DNA of 64,000 nt from the NCBI RefSeq assembly GCF_021245725.1, contig NZ_JAJGSX010000010.1:62001-126000 (forward strand). Direction: 5' to 3'. A model generated the notes under the pieces. It searched no databases, was not told the DNA's origin, and worked only from the letters and a program-made list of their open reading frames with translations. Both the position numbers and the translations under genes were made by a program. This document shows positions 24,015 through 33,186 of the stretch, one piece after another; position 1 is the first letter of the stretch, and each line of letters starts with the position of its first letter. This DNA comes from Pseudonocardia sp. TRM90224 (GTDB lineage: Bacteria > Actinomycetota > Actinomycetes > Mycobacteriales > Pseudonocardiaceae).

Positions 24015-24332
24015 ATGAGCGGACCCGACGGGTTCGGCGCGACGACGGAGGCGATGGAACGGGCCGGGCGGCACGTGCTGTCGGTCAACCAGGGAGTGCA
24101 GGCCGAGCTGGCGGCGATGCGCACGAAGCTCGAACCGCTCGCCGTGGCCTGGAAGGGGCGGGCCGCGATCGAGTTCACCCAGCTGATGGCGAGGTGGGAC
24201 GCCGACGCCCGGACGCTCGGCGAGGCGCTGCGGTCGATCGGCGAGGCCATCCAGGGCTCCCACGTGACGTACCAGCACCAGGAGGAACAGCAGGCCGCGA
24301 ACATGTCGGCGATCACGGCGGCACTGGGCTGA
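24015..24332 (+). CDS. esxU: WXG100 family protein, EsxU-type ESX-4 substrate
   Basis: 105 residues. Two helices are joined by a W46-K47-G48 turn, the WXG motif. The C-terminus holds Y86-QHQ-E90, matching the YxxxD/E secretion signal of type VII substrates. The ATG at 24015 has GAGAGG at 24001-24006. It lies ten bases before esxT, and the pair is expected to form a heterodimer exported by the upstream ESX-4 machinery. Confidence 0.9.
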   Translation: MSGPDGFGATTEAMERAGRHVLSVNQGVQAELAAMRTKLEPLAVAWKGRAAIEFTQLMARWDADARTLGEALRSIGEAIQGSHVTYQHQEEQQAANMSAITAALG

Positions 24333-24342
24333 GGAGGCGGTC

Positions 24343-24636
24343 ATGACATCACCTGAGATCAAGGTCACGTTCAGTGCTCTGGCCGCCGCGCAGGCCGACG
24401 TCTCCGCGACGGCCGGGCGCATCTCGGGGCAGCTGGAGGAGCTCAAGCGGTTCCTGGCGCCGATGGTTGCGACGTGGCAGGGTCAGGCGGCGGACGACTA
24501 CCAGCTGAAACAGCGGCAGTGGGACACCGCGGCCGCGGATCTCGCCGCTGTGCTCGGCCAGATCGGGGTCCGGCTCGGTGCCGCCAACGACGGCTACCAG
24601 CAGGCAGAACTGGTCAACAAGCGGCGCTGGGCGTAG
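24343..24636 (+). CDS. esxT: WXG100 family protein, EsxT-type ESX-4 substrate
   Basis: 97 residues with a W45-Q46-G47 turn between two helices. A second YxxxE-type signal, Y85-QQA-E89, occurs near the C-terminus, so both partners of this pair carry a possible secretion motif. GAGGAGG at 24331-24337 overlaps the esxU stop and serves the ATG at 24343. Position directly before rplM is the same as in mycobacterial ESX-4. Confidence 0.9.
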   Translation: MTSPEIKVTFSALAAAQADVSATAGRISGQLEELKRFLAPMVATWQGQAADDYQLKQRQWDTAAADLAAVLGQIGVRLGAANDGYQQAELVNKRRWA

Positions 24637-24673
24637 GCCCGACGAGGGCTGCCCGTCGGTTCGAGGGGGCGTT

Positions 24674-24703
24674 TTGACCCCGCTCCGGACCGGCGGGTAC
24701 CCT
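24674..24703 (+). promoter_or_regulatory. Promoter of the rplM-rpsI operon
   Basis: -35 TTGACC (24674-24679) and -10 TACCCT (24698-24703) are separated by 18 bp. The predicted transcript would start near 24710, exactly at the base of the structured leader. Confidence 0.65.
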
Positions 24704-24711
24704 CGTACTTC

Positions 24712-24764
24712 GATGTGCGGCGGGTGGTGAACCCGCGGTCGCTTCACCGCGACTCACCCGCATC
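24712..24764 (+). promoter_or_regulatory. Candidate three-way-junction leader RNA before rplM
   Basis: An outer stem (GATG-tg-CGG at 24712-24720 with CCGCATC at 24758-24764) encloses two hairpins: CGGGT-ggtga-ACCCG (24721-24735) and GTCGC-ttcacc-GCGAC (24738-24753). The structure starts at the predicted transcript 5' end, 67 nt before the rplM start codon. Ribosomal protein operons are often autoregulated through such leaders, so L13 or S9 binding is a plausible but untested role. Confidence 0.5.
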
Positions 24765-24830
24765 TTCGCACCAAGAGGCAGCTCCCGAGCCCACCGTTCG
24801 ACGAGCAGACGACAGCGACGAGGTAGATCC

Positions 24831-25270
24831 GTGCCCACGTACAGCCCCAAGCCCGGCGATATCACCCGCGCCTGGCACGTGATCGATGCCACGGACGTGG
24901 TGCTCGGCCGGCTCGCCACCCATGCCGCCACGCTGCTGCGCGGCAAGCACAAGCCGACGTACGCGCCGCACATGGACACGGGCGACTTCGTGGTCATCGT
25001 CAACGCCGAGAAGATCGCCGTCTCCGGCAACAAGCGCGACGACAAGTTCGTCTACCGGCACAGTGGCTTCCCCGGCGGGCTCCGCCAGCGCTCGGTCGGC
25101 GAAATGATCGAGAAGCACCCCGACCGCCTCGTCGAGAAGGCGATCAAGGGCATGCTCCCGAAGAACCGGCTCGGCCGCGCGATGTCCAAGAAGCTGAAGG
25201 TCTACGCGGGTCCGTCGCACCCGCACGCCGCTCAGCAGCCTGCCGCGTTCGAGATCACCCAGGTCGCCCA

Positions 25271-25274
<4 letters not shown>
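24831..25274 (+). CDS. rplM: 50S ribosomal protein L13
   Basis: 147 residues with the L13 fold markers [40 protein letters not shown] and [14 protein letters not shown]13 is one of the earliest proteins in 50S assembly. The GTG at 24831 is the usual start position. The stop overlaps the rpsI GTG (GTGA), so the two are translationally coupled. Confidence 0.98.
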
Positions 25275-25891
<617 letters not shown>

Positions 25892-25893
25892 TC

Positions 25894-27237
25894 TTGGGCG
25901 AGCGACGTCTCTTCGGTACCGACGGCGTTCGCGGACTGGCAAACGGCGAACTCCTCACCCCGGAGTTCGCCGTGGCGCTTTCCGCCTCCGCCGCACGAGT
26001 ACTGGCCGAGCGCGACCGGTCGCACCGGCCGGTCGCGGTGGTCGGCCGTGACCCGCGAGCGAGCGGGGAGATGCTGGAGGCCGCGGCGATCGCGGGTCTG
26101 GCGTCTGCCGGTGCCGATGCCGTTCGGGTCGGTGTGCTGCCCACCCCCGCCATCGCGTACCTCGTCGGTGCGCTCGACGCCGATCTCGGCGTGATGATTT
26201 CGGCATCGCACAACCCGATGCCGGACAACGGGATCAAGCTGTTCGCCGCCGGTGGGCACAAGCTGCCCGACGCTCTGGAGAGCGCGGTCGAGGCCGGCAT
26301 CGAGCATTCCGGCGCGCGTCCGACCGGCGCCGCGATCGGCCGGGTCCGCGACCTCGCCGACGCCGGTACGCGTTACATCGACCACCTGCTCCTCGCCACC
26401 CCGGGCCCGCTCGACGGCATCCGTGTTGTTGTCGACTGCGCGCACGGCGCTGCCTCGACCGTCGCCCCCGAGACGTACCGCCGCGCCGGCGCCGATGTCG
26501 TCGCGCTGCACGCCGAGCCCGACGGTCTAAACATCAACGACGGGGTCGGCTCGACGCACCTCGGCCCGCTGCAGGAGGCCGTCCGAGCGCACGGTGCCGA
26601 TCTGGGCATCGCGCACGACGGCGACGCCGACCGTTGCCTCGCCGTCGACGCCACCGGCGCCGAGGTCGACGGCGACCAGCTCATGGCCGTGCTTGCGATC
26701 GCGATGCGCGAATCGGGAGAGCTGGCGGAGAACACGCTGGTCACCACGGTGATGAGCAACCTCGGACTGCACCTGGCCATGCGTGCAGCGGGTATCGCGG
26801 TGCGCACCACGAAGGTGGGCGACCGGTACGTGCTGGAGGAGCTGCGGGCGGCCGGCTACACGCTCGGTGGTGAGCAGTCGGGGCACTTCATCTTCCCGCG
26901 CCACTCGACCACCGGCGACGGCTTGCTGACGGCGTTGCGGCTCATGGCGCGGATGGCCGCGACCGGCGCGTCGCTCGCCGAGCTCGCCGGCGTCGTCAAG
27001 CCGCTGCCGCAGGTGCTGCAGAACGTGAAGGTGGATGACAAGGCGGCCGTCGCCGCTTCGACCGTCGTCAAGGAGGCCGTCACGGCCGCCGAGGCCGAGC
27101 TGGGCGACACCGGCCGGGTGCTGCTTCGCCCGTCGGGCACCGAGCAGCTGGTCAGGGTGATGGTCGAGGCGCCGACCGCGGAGCTGGCCACATCGACCGC
27201 GGCCCGGCTCGCCGACGTCGTGGCGTCCGTGCACTGA
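25894..27237 (+). CDS. glmM: Phosphoglucosamine mutase
   Basis: 447 residues. GlmM interconverts glucosamine-6-phosphate and glucosamine-1-phosphate for UDP-GlcNAc and peptidoglycan synthesis. The phosphoserine loop is [12 protein letters not shown] with catalytic Ser105, the metal-binding loop is DGDADRC, and the sugar-binding loop is GGEQSGHF. The start is an unusual TTG at 25894, two bases after the rpsI stop, reading [20 protein letters not shown]. It is co-transcribed with rplM-rpsI. Confidence 0.96.
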   Translation: MGERRLFGTDGVRGLANGELLTPEFAVALSASAARVLAERDRSHRPVAVVGRDPRASGEMLEAAAIAGLASAGADAVRVGVLPTPAIAYLVGALDADLGVMISASHNPMPDNGIKLFAAGGHKLPDALESAVEAGIEHSGARPTGAAIGRVRDLADAGTRYIDHLLLATPGPLDGIRVVVDCAHGAASTVAPETYRRAGADVVALHAEPDGLNINDGVGSTHLGPLQEAVRAHGADLGIAHDGDADRCLAVDATGAEVDGDQLMAVLAIAMRESGELAENTLVTTVMSNLGLHLAMRAAGIAVRTTKVGDRYVLEELRAAGYTLGGEQSGHFIFPRHSTTGDGLLTALRLMARMAATGASLAELAGVVKPLPQVLQNVKVDDKAAVAASTVVKEAVTAAEAELGDTGRVLLRPSGTEQLVRVMVEAPTAELATSTAARLADVVASVH

Positions 27238-27304
27238 GTTTCCAGCAGTACTGAGTTTCCCCGTTCGGCACCCGCGTGGGCGGGCGCCGGGGGACGATCG
27301 GTTG

Positions 27305-27577
27305 ATGCGCCCCGACGTGTCACGCGACCCCGACCGGCTGCGCTACGACGCGGCGCTCGCGCGCCGGCTGGCCGACGTCCTGCTGACCGTCGCGCGCCAG
27401 CGGAACCGGCCGACGGCGCCGTCGCGGGCGCACGAGGATGAGCTCGACCGGCTGGTCACGGCCGTGCGGCGGGCGGCGGTGGAGCTGGCCGACCTGGATG
27501 CGCGGCTGCTGGTGGCCGCCGGCATCGACGACGTCGACGGCACGATCGCGGCCGCGCTCCGGGAGGGGCGAACGTGA
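27305..27577 (+). CDS. Conserved-looking small protein of unknown function
   Basis: 90 residues, mostly helical and charged (Arg, Asp, Glu, Ala), with no membrane segment or recognised domain. The ATG at 27305 is preferred to the TTG at 27302. It overlaps the next gene by GTGA, so the two small proteins are made together. Its position after glmM corresponds to Rv3440c in mycobacteria; homology is inferred from position only. Confidence 0.55.
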   Translation: MRPDVSRDPDRLRYDAALARRLADVLLTVARQRNRPTAPSRAHEDELDRLVTAVRRAAVELADLDARLLVAAGIDDVDGTIAAALREGRT

Positions 27578-27915
27578 CCGATTCGCCTGCACGGTGGTGT
27601 GCGGCGCTGGCCGAGCTGCTCGCCGACGTGTCCACGCAGGTGGGTGTGCTCGCGGCGCGGATCGTCGAGGATTGGTCGGACGAGCGCGGCAGGGCGCAGG
27701 CGGAGCGGGCGGCGGTGCTGCACCGCGAGCTGGCACGTGATGCGCGCGCCGCCGAGGAGCTGGCCGGGACGCTCGCCGCGCAGGAGGCGGCGGCCGGCGG
27801 GATCCCGCTGGTCGGGCAGGCACTGCGGCGCCGGCGCGGGATGCAGCTGGGTGGCACGGCGGCCGAGCGGGTCGACCCGGCGCTCGGCATGCGTCTCGCC
27901 GAGCAGCCGGACTGA
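27574..27915 (+). CDS. Small helical protein of unknown function
   Basis: 113 residues. An N-terminal helix (WCAALAELLADVSTQVGVLA) is followed by a long Ala/Arg/Glu-rich helix that could form a coiled coil (RAQAERAAVLHRELARDARA) and a Gly/Arg segment. There is no signal peptide or known family. It is translationally coupled to the 90-residue protein upstream. Its layout of paired small helical proteins near ESX-4 recalls secretion partners, but the WXG motif is absent. Confidence 0.55.
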   Translation: MTDSPARWCAALAELLADVSTQVGVLAARIVEDWSDERGRAQAERAAVLHRELARDARAAEELAGTLAAQEAAAGGIPLVGQALRRRRGMQLGGTAAERVDPALGMRLAEQPD

Positions 27916-27936
27916 CGGAACTGACGGCGGGGCGGG

Positions 27937-28767
27937 TCAGTCGCGCTCGGCGATCGTCGTGCCCGGCACCTTGCCCTCGACGAGGACCTCGGCGCCGTCG
28001 TCGTCGCACACGTGCCGCAGCAGGAACGCTGTGACCAGCGCGCGGGTGACCCGGCGGGTCTTGGCGTCGGGGCTGCCGGCCAGCACGAGGTCGCTCCAGT
28101 GCGAGCCGTCGAGGAACCCGGTGTGGGTGGCCTTCGGCAGCGTCCGCACCCAGACGGGCCCGCCCGCGGCGGCGGCGATCGGTTCCGCGTGGGCCGCCGG
28201 CGGGGCGACGTTGTCCTTGCCCGCGACGATGTGCAGTGTCGGCACCGTGACCTCGCGGGCCGCGTCGAGAGCCGACGGGCGCACCTGCGCCGGCGCGAGC
28301 GTCACCACAGCGCGCAGCCGTTCGCGGGTGGCAGCGGCGACCAGCGCCGTGCCGCCGCCGACGCCGTGCCCGATGAACGCGGTGCGGCGGGCGTCGACGC
28401 TGATCCGTCCGTCGCCGAGCCGGACGCCCGCGCAGACGTCGAGCGTCGTGCGCAGGTCGGCGGCGAGGCCGGCGAAGCTCGGGAGCGGGCCGCGGTGGCT
28501 CGACGGGGCGGCCGCGACGATCCCCCACGAGGCGAGGTGGCGCAGCAGGTCGGCATAACGTTCGGCCGGTTGCAGCCAGTCGTGCGCCAGCGCGACGGCG
28601 GGCAGGCCGAGCCCTTCTTCCGGCGCGAAGACGACACCCGGGATGCCGATCATCCCGAGGTCGCCGCGCAGCACGGGGTGCGGCCCCGGCCGGGAGAGCT
28701 GGCCGAGTGCCTCCTTGGCGTTGCGCGCCACGGGTGGCCGGAGTGCGGAACGGCGGGACCGGGTCAC
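27937..28767 (-). CDS. Alpha/beta-hydrolase fold protein lacking the catalytic serine
   Basis: 276 residues, with the general layout of dienelactone hydrolase/PETase-like alpha/beta hydrolases: a VFAPEEGLGLPAVALAHDWL start, a nucleophile elbow, LHIVAGKDNVAPP with the acid, and KATHTGFLDGSHW with a histidine. The elbow reads F-I-G-H-G135-V-G-G, where the family has GHSxGG, so the serine nucleophile is missing. It may be non-enzymatic, a binder, or use another residue. The GTG at 28767 is set by a TACGGT -10 box 7 nt upstream. It is divergent from the NAD(P)HX repair gene. Confidence 0.75.
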   Translation of the reverse strand: MTRSRRSALRPPVARNAKEALGQLSRPGPHPVLRGDLGMIGIPGVVFAPEEGLGLPAVALAHDWLQPAERYADLLRHLASWGIVAAAPSSHRGPLPSFAGLAADLRTTLDVCAGVRLGDGRISVDARRTAFIGHGVGGGTALVAAATRERLRAVVTLAPAQVRPSALDAAREVTVPTLHIVAGKDNVAPPAAHAEPIAAAAGGPVWVRTLPKATHTGFLDGSHWSDLVLAGSPDAKTRRVTRALVTAFLLRHVCDDDGAEVLVEGKVPGTTIAERD

Positions 28768-28774
28768 CCGCAAG

Positions 28775-28827
28775 ACCGTAGTCCTGCGCGCCGCCCGACG
28801 CCGCGCTGACCGCCCGTGTCGTAGCGT
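28775..28827. promoter_or_regulatory. Back-to-back leaderless promoters
   Basis: On the minus strand TACGGT (28780-28775) lies 7 nt before the GTG at 28767. On the plus strand TAGCGT (28822-28827) lies 7 nt before the GTG at 28835. Both divergent genes therefore appear to give leaderless transcripts. Confidence 0.5.
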
Positions 28828-28834
28828 CGTGCGT

Positions 28835-30283
28835 GTGAAAGGCGTGTACACCGCAGCGCAGATCCGCGACGCCGAGGCCGTCCTGCTCGCCCGCACGGCC
28901 GAGGGTGCGCTGATGCGCAAGGCGGCGTTCGGGCTCGCAGTGCGGGCCCGCACGATGCTGGCCGAGCGCCTCGGCGGGGTGGCCGGCGCCCGTGTCGTGC
29001 TGCTCGTCGGGGCCGGCAACAACGGCGGCGACGCGCTGTGGGCGGGGTTCGAGCTGCGCAAGCGCGGTGTGCGGGTCACCGCTGCGCTGCTCGACCCGGA
29101 CCGCGCGCACCCGGCGGGGCTGGCCGCGCTGCGCCGGTCCGGCGGCCGGGTGGTCGACGTGGAGGGCGGCGTCGAGGCGTTGCGACACGCCGATCTCGCC
29201 GTCGACGGCATCATCGGCATCTCCGGCCGCGGCGGACTCCGCGAACCCGCCGCACGGCTCGTCGCCGCAGCTCAGGAGGCTGCGGTGCCGGTGCTGGCCA
29301 CCGACCTGCCCAGTGGGGTCGACACCGACACGGGTGCCGCGGACAGTGCGTCGGTGCGGGCGGCGGCGACCGTCACGTTCGGCGCGCTGAAGCCGGTGCA
29401 CGTGCTCGCCGCCGCCGCGTGCGGCCCGGTGACCTGCGTGGACATCGGGCTCGGACCGGAGCTGCCCGAGCCGCACGCCGTCGTGCTCGACGCCGCCGAC
29501 GTCGGGTCGCGGTGGCCCGTGCCGGGCCCGACCGACGACAAGTACACCCAGGGTGTTGTCGGCATCGCGGCCGGCTCGGCGACCTACCCGGGTGCCGCGG
29601 TGCTCGCGACCGGCGCCGCAGTCCTGGCCACCAGCGGCATGGTCCGGTTCGCCGGCAGCGCCGCGGCCGGCGTCGGCGCGACATGGCCCGAGGTCGTCGC
29701 GAGCGGGACGATCGACGAGGCCGGCCGCACGCAGGCGTGGACGGTCGGGCCCGGCATCGGCACCGACGACGCCGGCCGCGCGGTGCTCGCGGCCGTGATC
29801 GACCGGGACGTGCCGCTGTGCGTCGACGCGGACGCGATCACCCTGCTCGGGCAGCACGCCGACCTGCGCGACGCCGTTCGCGACCGGCCGGTGGTGATCA
29901 CCCCGCACGACCGGGAGTTCGCGCGGATCGCGGGCGAGGTGGGCGACGACCGCATCGGCGCCGCGCGTCGGGCCGCCGCCGATCTCGGGGTGACGGTGCT
30001 GCTCAAGGGCAACGCCACCGTCGTCGCGGATCCGGACGGGCGGGTGCTCGTGCACCCCTCCACCAGCTCGTGGGCGGCCACCGCCGGCTCCGGTGACGTC
30101 CTCTCCGGGATCATCGGCGCGCTGCTCGCCGCGGGCCTCGACCCGTGGTGGGCGGCCGGCTGCGCCACCTACGTGCACGGGCTCGCGGCCCAGCTCGCGG
30201 CGGCCGGAGCGCCCGCTCCGGCGTCGCGGCTGCAGGCGGCGGTGCCCGGCGCGATCAGAGCGGTCCGCGCCGCCACGTCGTGA
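28835..30283 (+). CDS. nnr: Bifunctional NAD(P)H-hydrate epimerase / ADP-dependent dehydratase
   Basis: 482 residues. The N-terminal YjeF epimerase domain (about 1-210; LLVGAGNNGGDALWAGFELR, ATDLPSGVDTDTG) converts R-NADHX to S-NADHX. The C-terminal ribokinase-like dehydratase domain (about 230-480; PHDREFARIAGEVG, VLLKGNATVV, AGSGDVLSGIIGALLAAGLD) dehydrates it with ADP. Together they repair hydrated nicotinamide cofactors. The GTG at 28835 is supported by a TAGCGT box 7 nt upstream. A palindromic repeat follows the gene. Confidence 0.95.
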   Translation: MKGVYTAAQIRDAEAVLLARTAEGALMRKAAFGLAVRARTMLAERLGGVAGARVVLLVGAGNNGGDALWAGFELRKRGVRVTAALLDPDRAHPAGLAALRRSGGRVVDVEGGVEALRHADLAVDGIIGISGRGGLREPAARLVAAAQEAAVPVLATDLPSGVDTDTGAADSASVRAAATVTFGALKPVHVLAAAACGPVTCVDIGLGPELPEPHAVVLDAADVGSRWPVPGPTDDKYTQGVVGIAAGSATYPGAAVLATGAAVLATSGMVRFAGSAAAGVGATWPEVVASGTIDEAGRTQAWTVGPGIGTDDAGRAVLAAVIDRDVPLCVDADAITLLGQHADLRDAVRDRPVVITPHDREFARIAGEVGDDRIGAARRAAADLGVTVLLKGNATVVADPDGRVLVHPSTSSWAATAGSGDVLSGIIGALLAAGLDPWWAAGCATYVHGLAAQLAAAGAPAPASRLQAAVPGAIRAVRAATS

Positions 30284-30306
30284 ACCGAGGTCTCCGCGGT
30301 GCGCAC

Positions 30307-30369
30307 GGGAGGGCAGGAAAGCCACTTTCCTGCCCTGTGAGGGCCGGAAAGTGGCTTTCCTGCCCTCCC
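30307..30369. repeat. Interspersed palindrome, copy A
   Basis: Perfect 24-bp arms (30307-30330 and 30346-30369) contain GGAAAGCCACTTTCC and GGAAAGTGGCTTTCC, with an inner GCCCT-gtg-AGGGC hairpin. It lies between the NAD(P)HX gene and alr, and related copies occur at 33918, 37592 and 38576. It may also act as a terminator. Confidence 0.8.
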
Positions 30370-30449
30370 CTGGGGCCTGCGAACCGGGCCTGCTGACGGG
30401 CCGGCGTGACGTGGCGCTCCAGGTCGGGTGGTCGGCGGGTGCGGATGCG

Positions 30450-31613
30450 ATGATGCCGGTCGTGGACGTCGCAACCAGTGCCCCGCTGGCGGAGGCCGTG
30501 GTCGACCTCGCAGCGGTGCGGCACAACGTGCAGGTGCTGCGCGCGGGTGCGCCCGGCGCCGAGCTGATGGCGGTGGTGAAGGCCGACGGCTACGGCCATG
30601 GTGCCGCCGTCGTCGGTGCTGCCGCGCTCGAGGCCGGCGCGACGTGGCTGGGTGTCTGCACCATCGACGAGGCGCTGCAGCTGCGCGCGGCCGGCATCAC
30701 CTGCCCGGTGCTGTGCTGGCTGCACACCCCGGACGACGACTTCGCCGCCGCCGTCACCGCCGGGATCGACCTCTCCGTCTCCTCGCGGGCGCACCTCGAC
30801 GCCGTGCTCGACGCCGTCGCCGCGGCGGGCCGCCCGGCCCGGCTGCACCTCAAGGTCGACACCGGGCTCTCCCGCAACGGCGCCCAGCCCGCAGCGTGGG
30901 CCGACCTGCTCGACGACGCCGCGAAGGCCGTCGCCGACGGGCACGCCGAGGTCGTCGCGGTGTGGTCGCACCTCGCGCGCGCCGACGACCCGCAGGATCC
31001 GACGCTCGACGTGCAGGCGGCCCGGTTGAACGCCGCGTGGCAGGCGGCGCGCGAGCGCGGGCTCGACCCGATTCGCCACCTCGCCAACTCCGCGGCGACG
31101 ATGAGCCGCCCCGACCTGCACTTCGACCTCGTCCGGCCGGGCATCGCGGTGTACGGGCTCGACCCGTTCGACCGTCCGGTCGCGGAGAGCCCGTTGCGCC
31201 CGGTGATGACTTTGCGCGCGCGGGTCGTGCTGGTGAAGCGGGTGCCGGAGGGCGAGGGCGTCTCGTACGGGCACGAGTGGACCACCCCGCGCGAGACCAC
31301 GCTGGCGCTGCTGCCCATCGGGTACGCCGACGGTGTGCCGCGCGGGCTGGGTCGGGACGGTCGGATGCGCGTGCTGCTCGGCGGCGCGATCCGGCCGGTT
31401 GTCGGAAGGGTGTGCATGGACCAGGTCGTGGTCGACTGCGGCGACGCGGAGGTCGCGATCGGCGACCGTGCCGTGCTTTTCGGACCGGGTGGCGCCGGTG
31501 AGCCGACGGCGCAGGACTGGGCCGACGAGCTCGGCACGATCCACTACGAGATCGTGACGGGCGTGCGTGGCAGGGCCCGCCGCACCGTCGTCGACGGTGA
31601 GGGCCAGGTATGA
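30450..31613 (+). CDS. alr: Alanine racemase
   Basis: 387 residues. The enzyme makes D-alanine for peptidoglycan using PLP. AVVKADGYGHG carries the PLP lysine (Lys44), GVSYGHEW the opposing catalytic tyrosine, and RVCMDQVVVDC the C-terminal active-site segment. Two adjacent ATGs (30450 and 30453) are possible starts, with no strong ribosome-binding site. It begins a tightly overlapping cluster with the hydrolase, tsaE and HAD genes. Confidence 0.95.
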   Translation: MMPVVDVATSAPLAEAVVDLAAVRHNVQVLRAGAPGAELMAVVKADGYGHGAAVVGAAALEAGATWLGVCTIDEALQLRAAGITCPVLCWLHTPDDDFAAAVTAGIDLSVSSRAHLDAVLDAVAAAGRPARLHLKVDTGLSRNGAQPAAWADLLDDAAKAVADGHAEVVAVWSHLARADDPQDPTLDVQAARLNAAWQAARERGLDPIRHLANSAATMSRPDLHFDLVRPGIAVYGLDPFDRPVAESPLRPVMTLRARVVLVKRVPEGEGVSYGHEWTTPRETTLALLPIGYADGVPRGLGRDGRMRVLLGGAIRPVVGRVCMDQVVVDCGDAEVAIGDRAVLFGPGGAGEPTAQDWADELGTIHYEIVTGVRGRARRTVVDGEGQV

Positions 31614-32716
31614 GGAAGGGCCAGATCTGGGGTGCCGCCGCCGGCGCCGCGGGCGCTGCGGCGACGGGGCTCGTCGTCGGGGTCGCGGCGCGCAAGCGCA
31701 ACAAGATCGCCGCTGACCGGCGCCGGCTGGTGGCGCAGCTGACCGACGCCGACCGCGAGCCGGGCATGTTCCCGCCGGGCGAGCCGTCGTCGGTGACCGC
31801 CGACGACGGGGTGCGCCTCTCCTGCGAAGAGATCGAGCCGGTCTCCGGGCGGGCCGCGCTGACGGTCGTGCTCGTGCACGGGTTCGCCCTCGATCGCCGC
31901 ACCTGGCACTTCCAGCGCCGATCGCTGAGCGAGCTGGTCGACCCGACCGTCCGGCTGGTGCTGTACGACCTGCGCAGCCACGGGCGCTCCGAGCGCGCGC
32001 CGCGGGAGAGCTGCACGATCGAGCAGCTCGGCCACGACCTCGACGCCGTCATCCGCGCGCTCGCCCCCGAGGGCCCGCTCGTGCTCATCGGCCACTCCAT
32101 GGGCGGCATGACGATCATGGCGCTGGCCGAGCAGAACCCGGCGCTGTTCACCGAGCGGGTCGCCGGTGTCGCGCTCGTCTCGACGTCGGCGGGCGAGGTC
32201 GCGAGCGCCGGCCTCCCGCACACGCTGCTCTCCCGGCACAACCCGCTGACCCGCGGCGTCGGGCTGATCGCCAAGCTGCAGCCCAAGCTCGTGGAGGGCG
32301 TGCGCAGGCTCGCGGGCGACGTGATCTGGGCGATCACCCGCAGCTTCGCCTACGGCGACCACGACATCGCGCCGTGGCTCGTCGACCTCGTCGACACGAT
32401 GATCAGCACGAACGCCGTCGACGCGCTCACCGACTTCGTCGACACCGTCGGCAGCCACAACCGGCTCGCCGCGCTGCCGGCGCTCGCCGGCTGCGAGGTG
32501 CTGGTCGCGGCGGGCGACGCCGACAAGGTCATCCCGTTCACCCACAGCGAGGTGATCTCCGCGGAGCTGCCCGACGCCAAGCTGGTCCGCTTCCCAGGGG
32601 TGGGGCACCTGCCGATGCTGGAGCAGCCGGCCGCGATGGACGAGGCGCTGGTGGAGCTGATCCGCAAGTGCGCGTCGCGACGGCAGAACGTGCGCCGGTT
32701 CCGGAGGCGCGCGTGA
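31610..32716 (+). CDS. Membrane-anchored alpha/beta hydrolase
   Basis: 368 residues. An N-terminal hydrophobic Ala/Gly-rich segment (residues about 7-27) probably anchors it in the membrane. The hydrolase domain has VVLVHGFALDRRTWHFQ (oxyanion HG), LIGHSMGGMTIMALAE (nucleophile serine), AAGDADKVIPFTHS (acid) and GVGHLPMLEQP (histidine). The substrate is unknown. The ATG overlaps the alr stop and its own stop overlaps tsaE, an arrangement common in actinobacteria between alr and tsaE. Confidence 0.87.
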   Translation: MRKGQIWGAAAGAAGAAATGLVVGVAARKRNKIAADRRRLVAQLTDADREPGMFPPGEPSSVTADDGVRLSCEEIEPVSGRAALTVVLVHGFALDRRTWHFQRRSLSELVDPTVRLVLYDLRSHGRSERAPRESCTIEQLGHDLDAVIRALAPEGPLVLIGHSMGGMTIMALAEQNPALFTERVAGVALVSTSAGEVASAGLPHTLLSRHNPLTRGVGLIAKLQPKLVEGVRRLAGDVIWAITRSFAYGDHDIAPWLVDLVDTMISTNAVDALTDFVDTVGSHNRLAALPALAGCEVLVAAGDADKVIPFTHSEVISAELPDAKLVRFPGVGHLPMLEQPAAMDEALVELIRKCASRRQNVRRFRRRA

Positions 32717-33186
32717 GCGCCGTGCCGCTCGACGTCGAGCTGGAGCTCCCCGACGCCACCGACACCGAGGCACTCGGCGAGCGGTTGGCCGCCGGGTTGG
32801 CCGCCGGCGACCTGATCGTGCTCTCAGGACCGCTCGGCGCCGGCAAGACCGTGCTGGTCAAGGGCCTCGCGCGAGGCCTGGGTGTGGCCGGGACGATCAC
32901 CTCGCCGACGTTCGTCATCGCCCGGGAGCACGCCCCGCTGCCGGGCGGCGCCGGGGTGCCGCTCGTGCACGTCGACGCCTACCGCCTGGGCGTCGCGGGT
33001 GCGGACGTCGCCGCCGAGCTGGACGACCTGGACCTCGACACCGACCTGGCGGAAGCCGTCGTCGCGGTCGAGTGGGGCGAGGGGGTGGCCGAGCGGCTCG
33101 CGGCACGGCACGTGCTCGTGCGGCTGGACCGGCGCCCCGACGACGTCCGGGTGGCGACCGTGCACGTCGAGGAGGGCGACGCATGA
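32713..33186 (+). CDS. tsaE: tRNA threonylcarbamoyladenosine synthesis ATPase TsaE
   Basis: 157 residues. The P-loop GPLGAGKT spans residues 39-46, and ITSPTFVIAREHA plus the LVHVDAYRL segment are TsaE markers. TsaE works with TsaB and TsaD to make t6A37 in ANN-decoding tRNAs. The GTG at 32713 overlaps the hydrolase stop (GTGA), and its own stop overlaps the HAD gene. TsaB and TsaD are encoded 2-4 kb downstream. Confidence 0.95.
   Translation: MSAVPLDVELELPDATDTEALGERLAAGLAAGDLIVLSGPLGAGKTVLVKGLARGLGVAGTITSPTFVIAREHAPLPGGAGVPLVHVDAYRLGVAGADVAAELDDLDLDTDLAEAVVAVEWGEGVAERLAARHVLVRLDRRPDDVRVATVHVEEGDA

Noticed and set aside
27233..27260. 11-bp direct repeat ACTGAGTTTCC at the end of glmM
   Set aside because: It is short and has only two copies; it is probably a local slippage duplication with no evident function.
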